Positions 47,252 to 59,404 of a DNA stretch of 64,000 nucleotides are shown in pieces (position 1 is the stretch's first letter; the number at the start of each line of letters is the position of its first letter). Below the pieces are notes generated by a model. It saw only the letters and a list, made by a program, of their open reading frames with translations, was not told the DNA's origin and ran no database searches. The position numbers and the translations under genes were made by a program. The stretch is from positions 1,766,603-1,830,602 of the forward strand of contig NC_053145.1 of the NCBI RefSeq assembly GCF_016808335.1, given 5' to 3'. This DNA comes from Panicum virgatum. Taxonomy: Eukaryota; Streptophyta; Magnoliopsida; Poales; Poaceae.

Positions 47252-48960
47252 TTAAATATATCAAAGTTGCAGCTCACATGATCTTTTTTAATGAATAGGT
47301 GTGTTTCACGTGCTCAAGTTATACAATATTTAATGCGTTAGCTAGGAAACCGACAGCGAAAAACAGACGATGTGTTGATATGGAATGTGGCATCCCACCA
47401 ACCTAAGGATAATTCCAACTCAAAACGCAACCAGTAGTTTCTATACTTGCCATATCATATACACATGCATTACTCACTACATTTCTAATAGATAGTTTCT
47501 TCAAAATAAATTGATATCTAATCATATCTCTTCTCTCTCTTTTCTCCCTCCAACCATCTCTTCTTTTGTCTTGGTTTTCGCGTAGATACGGTTTCTTGCA
47601 TGAAATCCGGTTTTTTCATATTTTTTTCTTATCTCCTCACTATCTGTCCTGCCAACTTAGCTTTTTGCTTACATGGCACCATATTTAATACTATGGAAAC
47701 CAAGTGAGTTGGAGAGTTGGGACTGTCCCAAAAAAATGGTCTCATTAATTAAATAAAAGTATATTTAATTAAGTATTAATTAAATGATTATTCAAAATAA
47801 ATTTTAAAAATATGTATCATGATAAACGTCACTGCTATTGCATAGCTTAGGTCAACATAAATCTAATGCAATAGAAACGGACTACACGGAATCAAATTTT
47901 GCAAATATAAAAAAAAGAAAGAAGTGATCTCACCTCAATTTTCCTTCTTAGAAAAAAAGAAAAAAGGGGTCAAGATCAAGATCAAAATTAACCCTGTGCG
48001 TGGGTACATGCAGTGCTAAATAAAACTCAATAACTTATCTCAAAACAGTTTGAAGCTCTAGTGGTAATAAATTAAACATGAAACATACTCCTGTAAAACT
48101 CACAGGCGAGCAGCCCACGATAGCCCATGAGTGGAGCGGTAACTCTTAGTCTACTCGAAACCATCACTCTCGTTTGACGAAACCTCTCGTAGCGTCGTCG
48201 GCTCAACGCGCCTCAACCACAAAGTCGAGGAGGGAGGCTTATGGGTTGTGGCAGACAGGCAGAGGCGGCTACCTCATGGCCAGTTACGCGTTGGGGCTAC
48301 AGAGCTCATCCGTCCCTCACTTCAAGACTGACCGGAGGGTCTCGTCGAGGTGGGCTTTGGGGCACTGCATTGGGCGAGGACAGGGTTGCCTGTTGCAGGA
48401 GAGGGAGCTCATTCTGGGCGTGGGGTGCCTTTGCAGGCAAGTGGTGATTTTGGATGTTGCGATGATTTTTTGTATGTTGCCCAGATTTTTTTTTTGGAGG
48501 AGGGGGGTTGTTAAATGTATATAGTTTTTTGGTGTACATGTTTTATCAGTGGTGATTTTGTTTTTGGTTATTGGACGAGGCTAGCTCTTGGCAACTTGTT
48601 GGCGCGCGGCTGTAATCAGCCAGCAATCCAAAACGGAACAGCACGATGCGAGACGTACGGAAACGAGATCGATCAGACCCGGGTTCCGATCCGCCCGGGG
48701 CTAGGCGTCGGCCACGCGCCTCCATACACTAACAAGTAACAACGTCCCGCCAGCTACAGCCGTACCATGTCGGGGGCAGACATGGTATACGATGTTTTTA
48801 TGGGTCTACGTCCTCTTCCACCTTCTTGGATCCTGACACACGGATCCAATGTGAGGGATAAGATGAGCCCAATTTAGCTAACAAATATTTTCAATTGTTT
48901 TCATCTGTACAGATATAGATTTGGGACTGGGTGACAATATAACTAATGGAATTAACAAGT
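47252..48960. other. Intergenic region, unassigned
   Basis: Mostly AT-rich to 48080, then mixed composition. Open frames at 48174-48524 show no domain, start context or neighbouring support. No repeat boundary was established. Confidence 0.35.
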
Positions 48961-50902
48961 TTATGAGATCATATTTGTAGAATTTCTAGATTCCACGGAT
49001 TGCTGAAGCACACTCTGTTCTTCTAGCATATATCGTTCGGAATTTTGAATTAGCAAAGAGAATTGATTAAAAAGTGATGGTTGGGAACAAGATTCCTTAT
49101 AGAGCGTGCGCGCGCCGCTACTGGCAGGCGGGAGGTGGGCGGGGCGGTCGGAGGCTGGCGGCCTTCTTGTTTTCGGGAGGTCGGGGGCGGCAGGCCGGGC
49201 CGGCGGAGGTGGCGGGCGCGGGGGCGGCGAGGCGCGGCGGCGGGGGCGCCGCCAGTCGGGCAGTGGGGGACGCCGGTCGGGCCGGGGCGGGGGCAAGCTG
49301 CGGCGACGAGGATCCGGAGACGAGCAGGGCGGTGCCGGCGGCAAGGGCGAGCTCTGGTGACGAGTTATGGTGGGAGAGATCGAGACGGCGGCGGCAGATC
49401 CGGCGGCGTGAGCCGCCGGAGACGATCAGGGCAGCGCCGGCGGTGGAGGCGAGGAAGAAGCCAGTAACAAGAACAATACTAGTACTAAGGGGAGTTCGTT
49501 CGCTGCTACTCTTAGCGGCGAACGCGCGCCCTGCAGTGTCCCCCGTTGGGAACTGAAGGATATGACAGCAAAAGCCACTCGAATCATGCATCCATTATTT
49601 TTTTTGCTAATTGGATGCCTTGCGCTGGAACCTAAAGCATGCATGAAACTATTCGAAACAACATAGACACTATACATGCTGATGAGCATCATTTTTTTTT
49701 CAGCTGATGCATTTTTTCCACACTTCATGTTGTCAACTGTTCGTGTCTCGTTGCTTAATGGATGGGTGACTGTTATATGGATAGGATAGGAGGATGGGGC
49801 AGATATATGGTACAAAAAAACCTTAGGTTTATTAAGGCTCTCCACAATAATGTGACAGTGATGCTAAAAAAAAAGGACCCCCACAATGAGTAAAAGCTCC
49901 AGCGTGCAGAAATTTAGCATCGAAGCTATCTAAACCGTTGGATCCGCATGAAGAAATAAAATATTATTATTATTGGCTCTCGTCCGAGTTTGCCACCGCG
50001 TTGAGCAGCCGCACGTGGAGCATTAGATGAGTATGGGACCAACAAAATACTTTTTCATCAAACATGCACCGGAGGTTGTACTTGCCTCGCTCCAAATTTT
50101 CTAGGCATCGCCAGGAGTTGGCATCGCCTGCCAAAACGTGAGGAGCGATGCTCTAATATTTTCTCTCCTCTTTAAGCATCACTTTAGCCAAAACGTGAGA
50201 AATAAAGACAAGATGGTGGCATGCACAAGGAAGGATACAGTGATGTGCCACCTACACCACCACAGGACAGGGTTGAGATCGCTTCCTGCTACTCCTCAGT
50301 GAAAAACGTGCTTTAGGACGTTTTCAGAAAAAAGATGTGACACCTACACGTATGCACATTCTTCAGTTGACGATGAATAAGCCTTTGCGCAAAAGCCCAC
50401 AATTCTAAGAGACTAAAAACGTTCTCCGATCCTGCAGCTAGCCATACATACCGGTAAAAGGTTTTCCTTCATTTTTAACTTACGATACTAGAAATAGTTT
50501 TTCCGTAAAAGGAGAAAAGAAAAACAACAGGGTATATATGAACTATATCTTACGATATATATCTTGGCGCGCACAGCCCCATTTTGGACAAGAGAATGGA
50601 ACTATTTTTGTGTAAACTCTACGTGTTTCCAAATATGACTTACCTTTTTTTCTAGATACCGACAATGCACAAGCATATGTCGCAGATTCACACATTTCGT
50701 TGTATTTAGTTCGCTTGAGAAAAAAAAAGAGATGCTAAAATTTCTCATAAAAATGCTGGTCGGTCCAGCTCCAGCAGGTTTAAAGAGGGGGCTGTCCTAT
50801 TCCTTCCGACAGTCTCAGGGACGCAGAGGGGGCGGAGCCAGCATGGGGGCAGGGGCTCCAGCCCCTCTACCCTCATGTTGTCCATTGAAGTCCCCACAAG
50901 CC
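48961..50902. other. Intergenic region with a GC-rich island
   Basis: 49100-49460 is extremely GC-rich (GGC/GCG runs) and open on both strands with no recognised domain. The segment 49840-50230 has repeat-like content (AAGGCTCTCCACAATAATG and related), but I could not pair its ends. No gene called. Confidence 0.35.
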
Positions 50903-53490
50903 TGTGACGACGGAACCGTCAAATTTAAAATTCTAATTAATCGTAATGGCCGTCATTTGAACATATCGGGCTCATTAGCTTAACGGCTTAATTTGGCGAT
51001 CCTTTCGCAACCCACGTCCCGATCGAAACATCACCAATAGTCCCACGCGGAGATGGGCGCAGATGGTAAAAGTACAACATACTTAAAAATACAACAAATA
51101 TACATGATATTTTACTTTAAGTTTTACAAACCAAGTGTGAACAAATATATAATTTATAAACTTTGCATTAATGAAATCCGGCTCAACTAAAGGAAGGGGC
51201 TATAACTACCAAAAGTGTGCCCTAGGGAGATCCCTAACTAAACGTCTGGCTCCACAACCTCTCATCCCTCTGCATCCCGGTGGATGAACTTGGCGCAGCA
51301 GGGACAGAAGTCTACATCTGCGTGTCCTGAAATAATGGTGGCAACAAACCCTGAGTACACTAATACTCAGCAAGGCTTACCCGACCAGTGGGTATAACTT
51401 AGCCCACATAGCTAGACATGCAAGGCTTTTGGCTGGTGGTTATTTTGCGGAAAACAGCGACTAAAGTTATTCCTCACTTTCCTTATTTTAGCCAAGTTCT
51501 ATATAAATTAACATAGTCTAAAATTTGCATGACCAAACCTAGAGCAAGAATAGTGGAGCAATAAATGATAAATCATATATCCATCAACATAGACATAACC
51601 ATTATTCCATCACCACACTACGCTGCGACGCGGTGACCAAGGTGCTCATATCCGAGAGCGACTGACGGCGAATCGATTCGATTTAACCTTGCAAGGTGGA
51701 CCTAACCAACACAGCACGCGTATGCCCCGTCGGACCACACGCACCAACAATTCTCCTCCCCGCCTCGAACCACAGAACCACCCCACCTTCATATAATCAG
51801 CCGAGCTCAACGTGAGACCACCAAAAGTAAACATATGCATCCCGTTTCTCCGCGACTACTCGACTCGCCCTACGGGGTGGTGATGCAGTTCTGTACTTTC
51901 GAAACGAGGCAGTACTAGGCTTACCGGTTTCGACTACCTCCTACTCCCGGCATGCGGTTAGTACAGTTCAAACATGATCAGCAAGGCCAACAACGGCTCG
52001 GTCCTTAACCGACACAGGCGGAACTACATTTCTCCCGCCCGGTCTCAGATTCTATTCTTTCTTTCCTTCCAAGACTTTCATCCATAAATTAATAACTCAT
52101 ATCTAGAACATAAAACTAACCAATATCTCGTGAGTAACCAAGAATTACTCGTCTTCTACCGAACCCTATCTAGAATAGCATTTCTAACGTCCTATACATA
52201 CTAGTATAACTCCAGGACACCTAGGGTTCATGCAGCTAGAGTTTCAAACAACTCTTAAACGTAATGCATAAGCAATAATTACACATATAGGTGTCATAAT
52301 TTTAAAAGTAATAGGATGTGCACCGGGGCTTGCCTTGCGCCTGTTGCTCAACACTAGGATCAACCGGGCTTTGGGCCGGGTGCTCACACCTCTCCTCCTG
52401 GGCTTGCGTCGGCTGCTCCTGCGGTGCCGCAATCACCTCAAATACGGCGCCCTCAGCTGCGGATGCTACACTTATGCATATGAAATAAATGAGTGCAACT
52501 CAATGATGTAACTAATTTACTTTAACTAGAACGCCCAGCGGACTGTCCGCGCCCAAGTGGCGGACCGTCCGCCATATTATTCTACCGACCCACCAGAGAC
52601 AACAACGTCTCTGGAACAACTTCTAATTCTACCTGCGGACTGTCCGGCCACCCTTGGCGGACCGTCCGCAGTTTACGTATTCGATCAACCAGAGACGGCA
52701 ACGTCTCTGGACAAAATCCTAGACTCTACTGCGGACTGTCCGCGCCCAAGTGGCGGACCGTCCGCAGTTCAATCCTGCGAACCCCCACCAGAGACATCGT
52801 CTTTGGACAAACTTCCAGTTTCAACGGCGGACCGTCCGCTCCCCTATAGCGGACTGTCCGCAGTCAATCCTTCTGAACTACCAGAGACAACATCGTCTCT
52901 GGACGAAACCTAAACTGACCGGCGGACTGTCCGCACCTCCCAGGCGGACCGTCCGCGATACCTAACTTTTGACACCGCGCACAGGCGACAGCAAGTGCAG
53001 CGGCGGCGGCGGCGGCCGTTCAGCGGCGGCGGCGGCCGTTCACCGGCGCCGGCGACTCACCACGGAAGGGAAAAAGACCGGGGAGCGCAAGGAACTCACC
53101 ACGAACCCATTCCCGCGGTCGGTTCGAGCAGAGGACGACCGGAGAGGCGAATCGATGGTGGAGCAAAGCTTCAAGCACTTTCAATGGCGTCCGGCGGTGG
53201 CGGGGATGATTCTGGCCGTAAGAAGCCGGTCTAGGGGTTTAGGAAGGTGGAGGAGGTGCCGAGCAAGGTTCCCGCGCGAGGAATCGAGGTTTGGTGGCCG
53301 GAGGAGGGAGATCGACGGGGAGGGGTGCCGGCGGGGCGAGCACACGAGCTCCGCTCGGCTCTGCAAGAAAAGTGAGGAGGAAGAGAGAACTAACAAGTGG
53401 GTCTCACATCCATCCAGATAAATATCTGGGCGTCGCCTTGGCAGACCGTCCGCAGGCCCAGTGCGGACCGTCCGCGAGGCAGTTGTTACA
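50903..53490 (-). mobile_element. Solo LTR of a Ty3/gypsy-like element
   Basis: Starts TGTGACGACGG and ends CAGTTGTTACA on the plus strand, flanked by a perfect 5-bp duplication AAGCC (50898-50902 and 53491-53495). The 51340-51740 segment is related to the LTRs of the 24370-36651 element (ACTAATACTCAGCAAGGCTT; TTTAACCTTGCAAGGTGGAC), which also sets the minus orientation. No internal coding region is present, so the rest was lost by LTR-LTR recombination. It ends 285 bases upstream of the terpene synthase start codon. Confidence 0.87.
52538..52960. repeat. Tandem array of paired GCGGAC-GTCCGC palindromes in the solo LTR
   Basis: Pairs of GCGGACYGTCCGC-type palindromes about 11 bases apart occur at 52538, 52635, 52731, 52827 and 52922, a period of 95 to 97 bases. 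Between the pairs lies another palindrome, CCAGAGAC...GTCTCTGG. One further pair lies at about 53430-53475. Confidence 0.9.
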
Positions 53491-53775
53491 AAGCCCCCTC
53501 TAAGAAATTTTGGCATAGTTAAGAGAAGGAAAAAGGAGAAGAGAGGAAGAAGAAGAAAAAAGAAGAAAATAAGTCTCCCCTTGATACAAACTCTGGATCC
53601 GCCCGTGCATGGACGGACAGAGCGTAGTCACGGCCTCACGGGTGAGGACTGACAGCGCTCAAATTATTGCACTTGTCACGAGCTGAAATCTTTGGTAGCA
53701 TTCAGATTTCAGAAACACTTCCCATAAATCTTTGCTAGCTTTCTGCTTGTTGTGTGTATTCAGCTGTAGCTAGCA

Positions 53776-56301
53776 ATGGCCGCTCACATCTTCTTCGTCA
53801 CCTCCGTCCGGCCTCTTCTCCTTTCGGCTTCGCCGGCGGCTAGGAACGGCCGGCGAGGAGGCCGCCCCGGTGGCTGTATCCGCACTTTGCCGGCTTCCAG
53901 AACGCTGCCGCCGAGCGACCATGACCTCCAGGTAGCGACCAACTATCTTTGCACGTGTACACGATGCACGTCCAAGAGTTTCATCGTTTGAAAAAGCAAA
54001 TTTTAAATTTAGATGTGGGCTTACTGCTTAGTGCTTACACTCTGCCTGAAACAAACCCGGCCAGAAGAGCATCATGAGTGTACAAAAGACTTTGCATGGA
54101 CATCTGAAGAGCGGACGGGAGGTGATGGCCGCCGTCGACAACCTCAAGCGCCTCTGCATCGACCACTACTTCGAGGAAGAGGTCGAAAGCGCCATGGCCG
54201 TGGCCGTGGATCTCGTCCGCAGCGACGACCTCCTCGATGCAACCCTGTCATTCAGGTTGCTGAGAGAGACCGGACATGATGTTTCAGCAGGTCAGTAATA
54301 CTTTGGAGCAAATCCTAGGGATTGATGCCAACCGGCCGGTGCTACCAAAATGTTCTACCCACGCCAGAGCCCGGCGACCATCACCTTTCTGCTTTTCCGT
54401 TCACATAGACAGATCGAGAGAGGTATGACTCCAGCATTGATCGATGTGTGGCAGATGACCTTCTCCGGAGGTTCACCGACGGCGCCGGCGAGCTCAGCCT
54501 CGCTCTCACCGAGGACATTTGGGCACTCCTGAGCCTGCATGACATGTCACACCTGGACATGGGAGAAGAGGCATCATCACTCCACAAGGCAAAGGACTTC
54601 TCAAGCAAGCACCTTGCATCTGCCATCAGGTACCTGAATCCCGGCCTGGCAAGGTATGTGAGGCAGTCCCTGGATCACCCCTACCACATGAGCCTGATGC
54701 AGTACAAGGCCAGGCACCACCTCTGCTACATGCAGAGCCTGCCAAACAGGAAAAGCACTGCAGCAATGGAGGAGCTGGCAACTGCAGAGTTCCATTTCAA
54801 CAAACTGCTGCATCAGAAAGAGATGGAAGAGGTTAAAAGGTACATAATTACAAGTCATCCTTGTCAAGAGAATGACAGTTTAACTGATATGATCTGTAGT
54901 TTCGTTGCTATGGTATATTGGATGAAATCTGTGACCCAGATGGTGGATGGGCCTAGGATTGGCCCAAGAAGTACCGGTGGCCCGGGACCAGGTGCTGAAA
55001 TGGTACATGTGGTCCATGACAATCATCCAGGGATCTTCCTTCTCCAGATTCCGGGTTCAGTTGACAAAGATAATCTCTCTTATCTATGTTGTGGATGACC
55101 TATTCGACCTTGTTGGCACACAAGAGGAGCTCTCCCTCTTCACCAAGGCAGTCAAAATGTAAGCCAGAAAATAACAGTACGAATTAAAACTCCTACACTA
55201 ATAAATGGTACAGTAGTAGCTATACAATAGTTGTCAAGTTTCCAAGAAAATATATATACTTGTTCTAATTTTTGATATTGATTGATCATTGTTGTAACAT
55301 TAGAAATATTTCTGCTAATTGTTTCCTGCATATTTTACAAATTGCAATTTGCAGGTGGAATACTGCGGCTGCTGATTCACTTCCCAGCTGCATGAGGTCA
55401 TGCTACAAGGCTCTTTACACCATTACGAATGAGATCGCAGATACGGCCGAAAAGGAGCATGGGATGAACCCTGTCAATCATCTTAGAAAAGCAGTATGTT
55501 ACTGTCTTGCATTCCTTTAGTTTGATCTGCATTGACAACAACAATCAAACAAAATGAACCTGCATGTGCTCAAATGAGCAATCATGAACACAAGAGAACA
55601 ATCTACCATTTCGTGCAGTGGGCAGAGCTGTTTGATGGTTTCATGGTCGAGTCAAAATGGCTGGCAGCCTGTCTGGTTCCTGCAGCAGAGGACTACCTGA
55701 GAAATGGCGTTGTCACATCAGGAATGCCGCTTGCATTAGCACACGTGCTCTTCCTTCTTGGGCATGATCATGCAGCATTTGGTGATGCTGCAAGGTTCAC
55801 TGACCACATCCCTCCGGCCATCTCTTGCCCGGGCAAGATCCTCAGACTTTGGGATGACATGGGCAGTGCCGAGGTCAGAGCAGAACATTCAATTGTTAAA
55901 AAAATTTCAAATCCAAATAAACTGCCTGCAAATTTAGCAGCAAGGCCTCAGCAATTAAATTTTCTTTGCAGGATGAAGCACAGGAAGGATTGGATGGATC
56001 CTACAGGGACTCGTACTTGATGGAGAACCCTAGCTGCACCCCAGCTGACGCGGAAGAACACATGCGGAGGCTGATCGCGAGGGAGTGGGAAGAGCTCAAC
56101 AGGGGGTGCTTCAGCAGGACGACCTTCTCCTCCAGCTTCATGCAGGCTTGCTTGAACGCAGCAAGGATGGTGAGCGTCATGTACTCGTATGACAAGGACT
56201 CAAGGAGCAGAGGCTCCTCGTTCGTGAGGACTACGCGAAGATGCTGCTGCTCTGAAGCTTTGCTGCATGAGAATCCACTAGTGTTCGTTCATCTTGTATG
56301 A
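53776..56301 (+). CDS. TPS-g-type terpene synthase (linalool/nerolidol synthase-like), C-terminus frameshifted
   Basis: Seven exons join in frame with GT-AG introns: 53776-53931, 54065-54290, 54455-54839, 54940-55158, 55355-55493, 55619-55873 and 55972-56301, about 569 residues. Exon 1 is a plastid-type transit peptide. The N-terminal helical domain follows ([23 protein letters not shown]), then the metal-binding domain with DDLFD at residues 308-312 and the second motif D454-D455...S458...E462. No RRX8W motif is seen, and the segment near residue 271 reads [10 protein letters not shown]; both point to the TPS-g subfamily, which makes acyclic alcohols such as linalool or nerolidol from geranyl or farnesyl diphosphate. 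The substrate is not decidable here. Eight extra bases at 56197-56204 shift the frame after residue 535, replacing the family's last 16 or so residues with 34 unrelated ones. The gene may be inactive. Confidence 0.85.
56197..56204 (+). other. 8-base insertion disrupting the terpene synthase C-terminus
   Basis: Compared with the paralogous exon at 59526-59798, the bases GACTCAAG are extra between GACAAG and GAGCAG. Adjacent AAGGA repeats suggest an imperfect duplication, of the kind left by excision of a hAT transposon or by slippage. Confidence 0.8.
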
Positions 56302-57373
56302 CTCTACTTACGCTACTCTAGTGTTTCATTTTGCACCAGAGGTAAAAGAGTCATTTCGCGTGGTTTTAACACCGTACCGTTAGCTTGTCAAACTAACGGA
56401 AGTGCCAAGAACTAGAACGAAATTCGTTTTTAGACCAAATAAGCAAATTCAATCAAAAAGAGGTCAAGAAATTAAGATTATTTTTGTTAGGATCAAGGAA
56501 CTAATTTGCTCTTTGCCTTATGGGCATGCTTCCAAACCAAAAGAAACAGAATATGCAAATCTTTATTCCAATCTGGGCCGAGCCCAAGCATGGAGCGGAG
56601 CGAGGAGTATGGCCCAATAGTGGCCCAGCTAGTCCATCAGCCCACGCCTAGGCTAGAAGTACCACTCAAAAAAAAAACCTAGGCTAGAAGTAGTGCCCAA
56701 TAGTACCTCTGTTCATTAACGGTTTTACGGTTTTCTTTACTATTTTCATATAAAAAACTAAAGAAAGGTACGAAAAATGTGACGTCTATTATTATTAAAG
56801 TAATGGTGTCTTGCTTGATCATGGAGAAGTCCCTGCATGCCTTCAATTCAATCCTTCATCTTTTTAGGAAAAAACAGTAAGAAACAAACAGTAATATTAC
56901 AAATTCGCAACTGTGAGACCGCGGGGCTCGACCAACAAATTTGTCCGTCGAAGCATTGGCCCTGTTTGGTAACTTCCTAGAAGTGTCTAGAATGCACTTT
57001 GACCGCTAATTAGAGGTATTAAATGAAGGCAGGTTACAAAACCAATTTTAGAATTCCTGCGCTATCTAGAAACCCTGAAGAATCTAATGATATCTTTGAC
57101 GCGTGATTAGAGCATGGTACTGTAGCATCATTGTAGCCAATCATCGATTAATTACCGTCGTTACGCGAAAAGTTACGCCCATCCTCGAAGAGATTTTGCA
57201 AATAAACTTTATTTAGTATTTCATGCGGAGTCTAGAATTGGTATTCTAGAATCTCTAGAATGTAACCAAACAACAAATTTGTTTGGTGTTTCTTCTGTGC
57301 GGCACGGTACGGGCCAAGCTTAGATTGGTATCCAGTTAGAGCAGGCATGCCGGAGAAGCCGCTCATGATCTGA
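56302..57373. other. Intergenic region between the terpene synthase and ERG28-like genes
   Basis: AT-rich, no gene recognised. It contains a probable MITE at about 56958-57272. Confidence 0.45.
56958..57272. mobile_element. Probable MITE
   Basis: Left end GGCCCTGTTTGGTAACTTCC with TCTAGAAT, right end ATTCTAGA...TGTAACCAAACA, form an imperfect inverted pair. The target duplication is not clear, so boundaries and superfamily are uncertain. Confidence 0.5.
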
Positions 57374-57949
57374 TCAGGCCCGCTTGGCAGCCGCACGGGG
57401 AGCATGGGAGTTCCACTGCAGCAGCATCCAGACGATCGACGTCACTGCAGCAGCAGCATATCCAAACGATCGTCCAGTCATCATCTTCCCACGAGGTGTG
57501 AATCGATGGTGTAGTAGGACACAACACAACACAGTAGTACGTCTCGTACCTGCGACGAGGGCGAAGCTGCCGAGGTTGGCGGCGGTGAAGGTGTGGTAGA
57601 CGAGGTACTCGAGGATGAAGTGGGCGTAGGCGTAGACGAAGGACAGGAAGGTGGCCATGTAGAGCGGCCTGTTGTCGAGGTTGAAGGCGCAGAGGAAGCA
57701 GAGCGTACAGGACAGCAGCGTCCACACCCCGAACGTGCGCCCGTGCACGTCGGTCACTGCACGAACAAGGCTCTATTAGTTTAATTTCTTGACGATGAGG
57801 CTGATCGATGACTCGATTCCGTAGTACGTACTCTCTGCACGCGCGTAGGTGGCGGCGCCGAAGAAGCCGGAGCAGGTGAGGCCGACGCGGAGGGCGCCCG
57901 CCGGCATGCCGCTGCTACTACTCTTCTTCCCCGCGGCGGCGGCGGCCAT
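57374..57949 (-). CDS. ERG28-like sterol biosynthesis scaffold protein, altered N-terminus
   Basis: Three minus-strand exons join in frame: 57949-57832, 57756-57550 and 57444-57374, giving 131 residues. The middle exon carries the plant ERG28 signature (MTDVHGRTFGVWTLLSCTLC, CAFNLDNRPLY, ATFLSFVYAYAHFILEYLVY), with membrane helices, and the last exon has TSIVWMLLQWNSH. ERG28 is an ER membrane protein that tethers the C-4 demethylation enzymes of sterol synthesis. Exon 1 is unusual: it encodes MAAAAAGKKSSSSGMPAGALRVGL and lacks the conserved Trp-rich first helix of plant homologues, so the protein may be divergent or decaying. An in-frame ATG lies further upstream at 58021; 57949 was chosen because a TATA-like sequence lies just upstream of it. 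Confidence 0.8.
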
Positions 57950-57987
57950 GCCTTGCGCAGGTTGTGTGAGCCAGACCTGGGTGTGGA

Positions 57988-57995
57988 TACTTATA
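57988..57995 (-). promoter_or_regulatory. Possible TATA box of the ERG28-like gene
   Basis: The minus strand reads TATAAGTA about 40 bases upstream of the chosen ATG at 57949. This implies a very short 5' UTR, so support is modest. Confidence 0.35.
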
Positions 57996-58076
57996 CCTCG
58001 AGCGCTTCGCGTTTCATACACGGTTGTATGTTGCGTAGATAGAAAGTAATAGAAATGAAGGTGGATGTAAAAATTA

Positions 58077-58234
58077 GGGGTGTCAATTGGTGGCCCATAG
58101 GTGCCCCTTCAACCCTCTTTAATTTAAAATTTTGTACTAATTCTTCAAAACGATATTTCAATTTGAAAAAATAGTACAAAATTTTGCACTAAAGAGGATT
58201 GGAGGTGCACCTAAGGATCACCAAATTGCACCCC
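58077..58234. mobile_element. Small MITE with TA target duplication
   Basis: Left end GGGGTGTCAATTGGTG and right end CACCAAATTGCACCCC are inverted partners; the inverted similarity continues inward through AAAATTTTGTAC. TA flanks both ends (58075-58076 and 58235-58236), so it is Stowaway-like. Confidence 0.8.
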
Positions 58235-59404
58235 TAGAAAAAATATTAAATAGATATGATACTATATATATCACATATAACATTAATTATTCTAGGTAAT
58301 TTAGGACGGCGAACCATAGGCTGTATGTAGCTAGTGTGGAAACATAAATATATTTTACACAGAGATAATCATGAGCAGTTTTGATAGTTGTTACAAAAAA
58401 TCCATGCATGGTAGCGTGGATGTAGACACAATATTATAGAAAATCCAGGCTTGGTAGCGTGGATGGAGACAGGATGAGCAGTTTTCGAACATTATTTTTT
58501 CCAGGTATGCTATTTTAAGAAGTTTGTTTTTTTTTCTTGAGCAATGCTTCATACTACATTTAAACTGTGGAAGAAAACTAAGGTTACAGTCTTTTCAATT
58601 TTATACAATACACGTGGATGAAGTCTACATTTAAAAATAGAGCTCTGCCTTGAGCTACGAGAATAGTCCATTATTTTTTTTCCCAGCTAGTTACTCTTGT
58701 ATTCCTCATGCTTAGTAGGTCAATTTAACTGCAAAGCATACTAACGTAAGATTTTAGGGTTCAAACTACATAAAAACAAGACAGCAAGACAAGCTCTAGA
58801 ATCTCCATACCAATAACCATGATTCCACAGTAAAGAAAAATGCAAAATAATTAAAGAAAGGGGTAACTAATGAACTGATAGTTACCATGAGTCACACAAG
58901 ACCAAGATGCAAGTTAAAACAGCACTGCGCGTTATAGGATTTGATAGTTACCTTGAGTAGGATCAGACCAAGATGCAAAGTGAATATAATGGTTCAGATT
59001 ATAGGATTTGTTTTTGGTTCCAAGGGTGGGATTGAGATTCAATTCGTAACAACTCACATCACTGAACAGGATAGCGCTGATTGACCAGAATAGACACCTC
59101 ATATTTCACCTTCTTTGTTCTATATAACTTTAGGAATTTGCTTTGCTAAACTGGACTGAAATGCTGAACTTATTCAGAAAAAGAAACTTTTCAGAGACAC
59201 AGGTGAGCTCATAGAAATAAGAAACAATTCTACTTAATTTCTATATATGGCCTCGAAGGGAGTCAACATGAGGTCAGGTCATCTAATGTGTCAAACTGTC
59301 AATGACAATTCCCTCTATGAAATCAAGGGCGGTTCCTTCTATGGTTCTATTTGATTTTTGTACATAAAGGTAGCCAATGTGAAATCAGCATGAAGGAAAG
59401 AACT
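58235..59404. other. AT-rich intergenic region
   Basis: No gene, no terpene synthase upstream exons and no clear repeat. This absence matters because an orphan terpene synthase last exon follows. Confidence 0.5.

Noticed and set aside
48174..48524. 116-codon frame in the intergenic region
   Set aside because: Overlapping frames of similar length on both strands and no recognisable motif.
49074..49556. Gly/Arg-rich open frames on both strands
   Set aside because: Extreme GC content explains them; no recognisable protein features.
53776..56301. Reading this gene as a kaurene-synthase-like diterpene synthase
   Set aside because: The predicted protein is about 550-570 residues without the gamma domain, with seven exons and TPS-g-like motifs, so a diterpene KSL assignment is unlikely.
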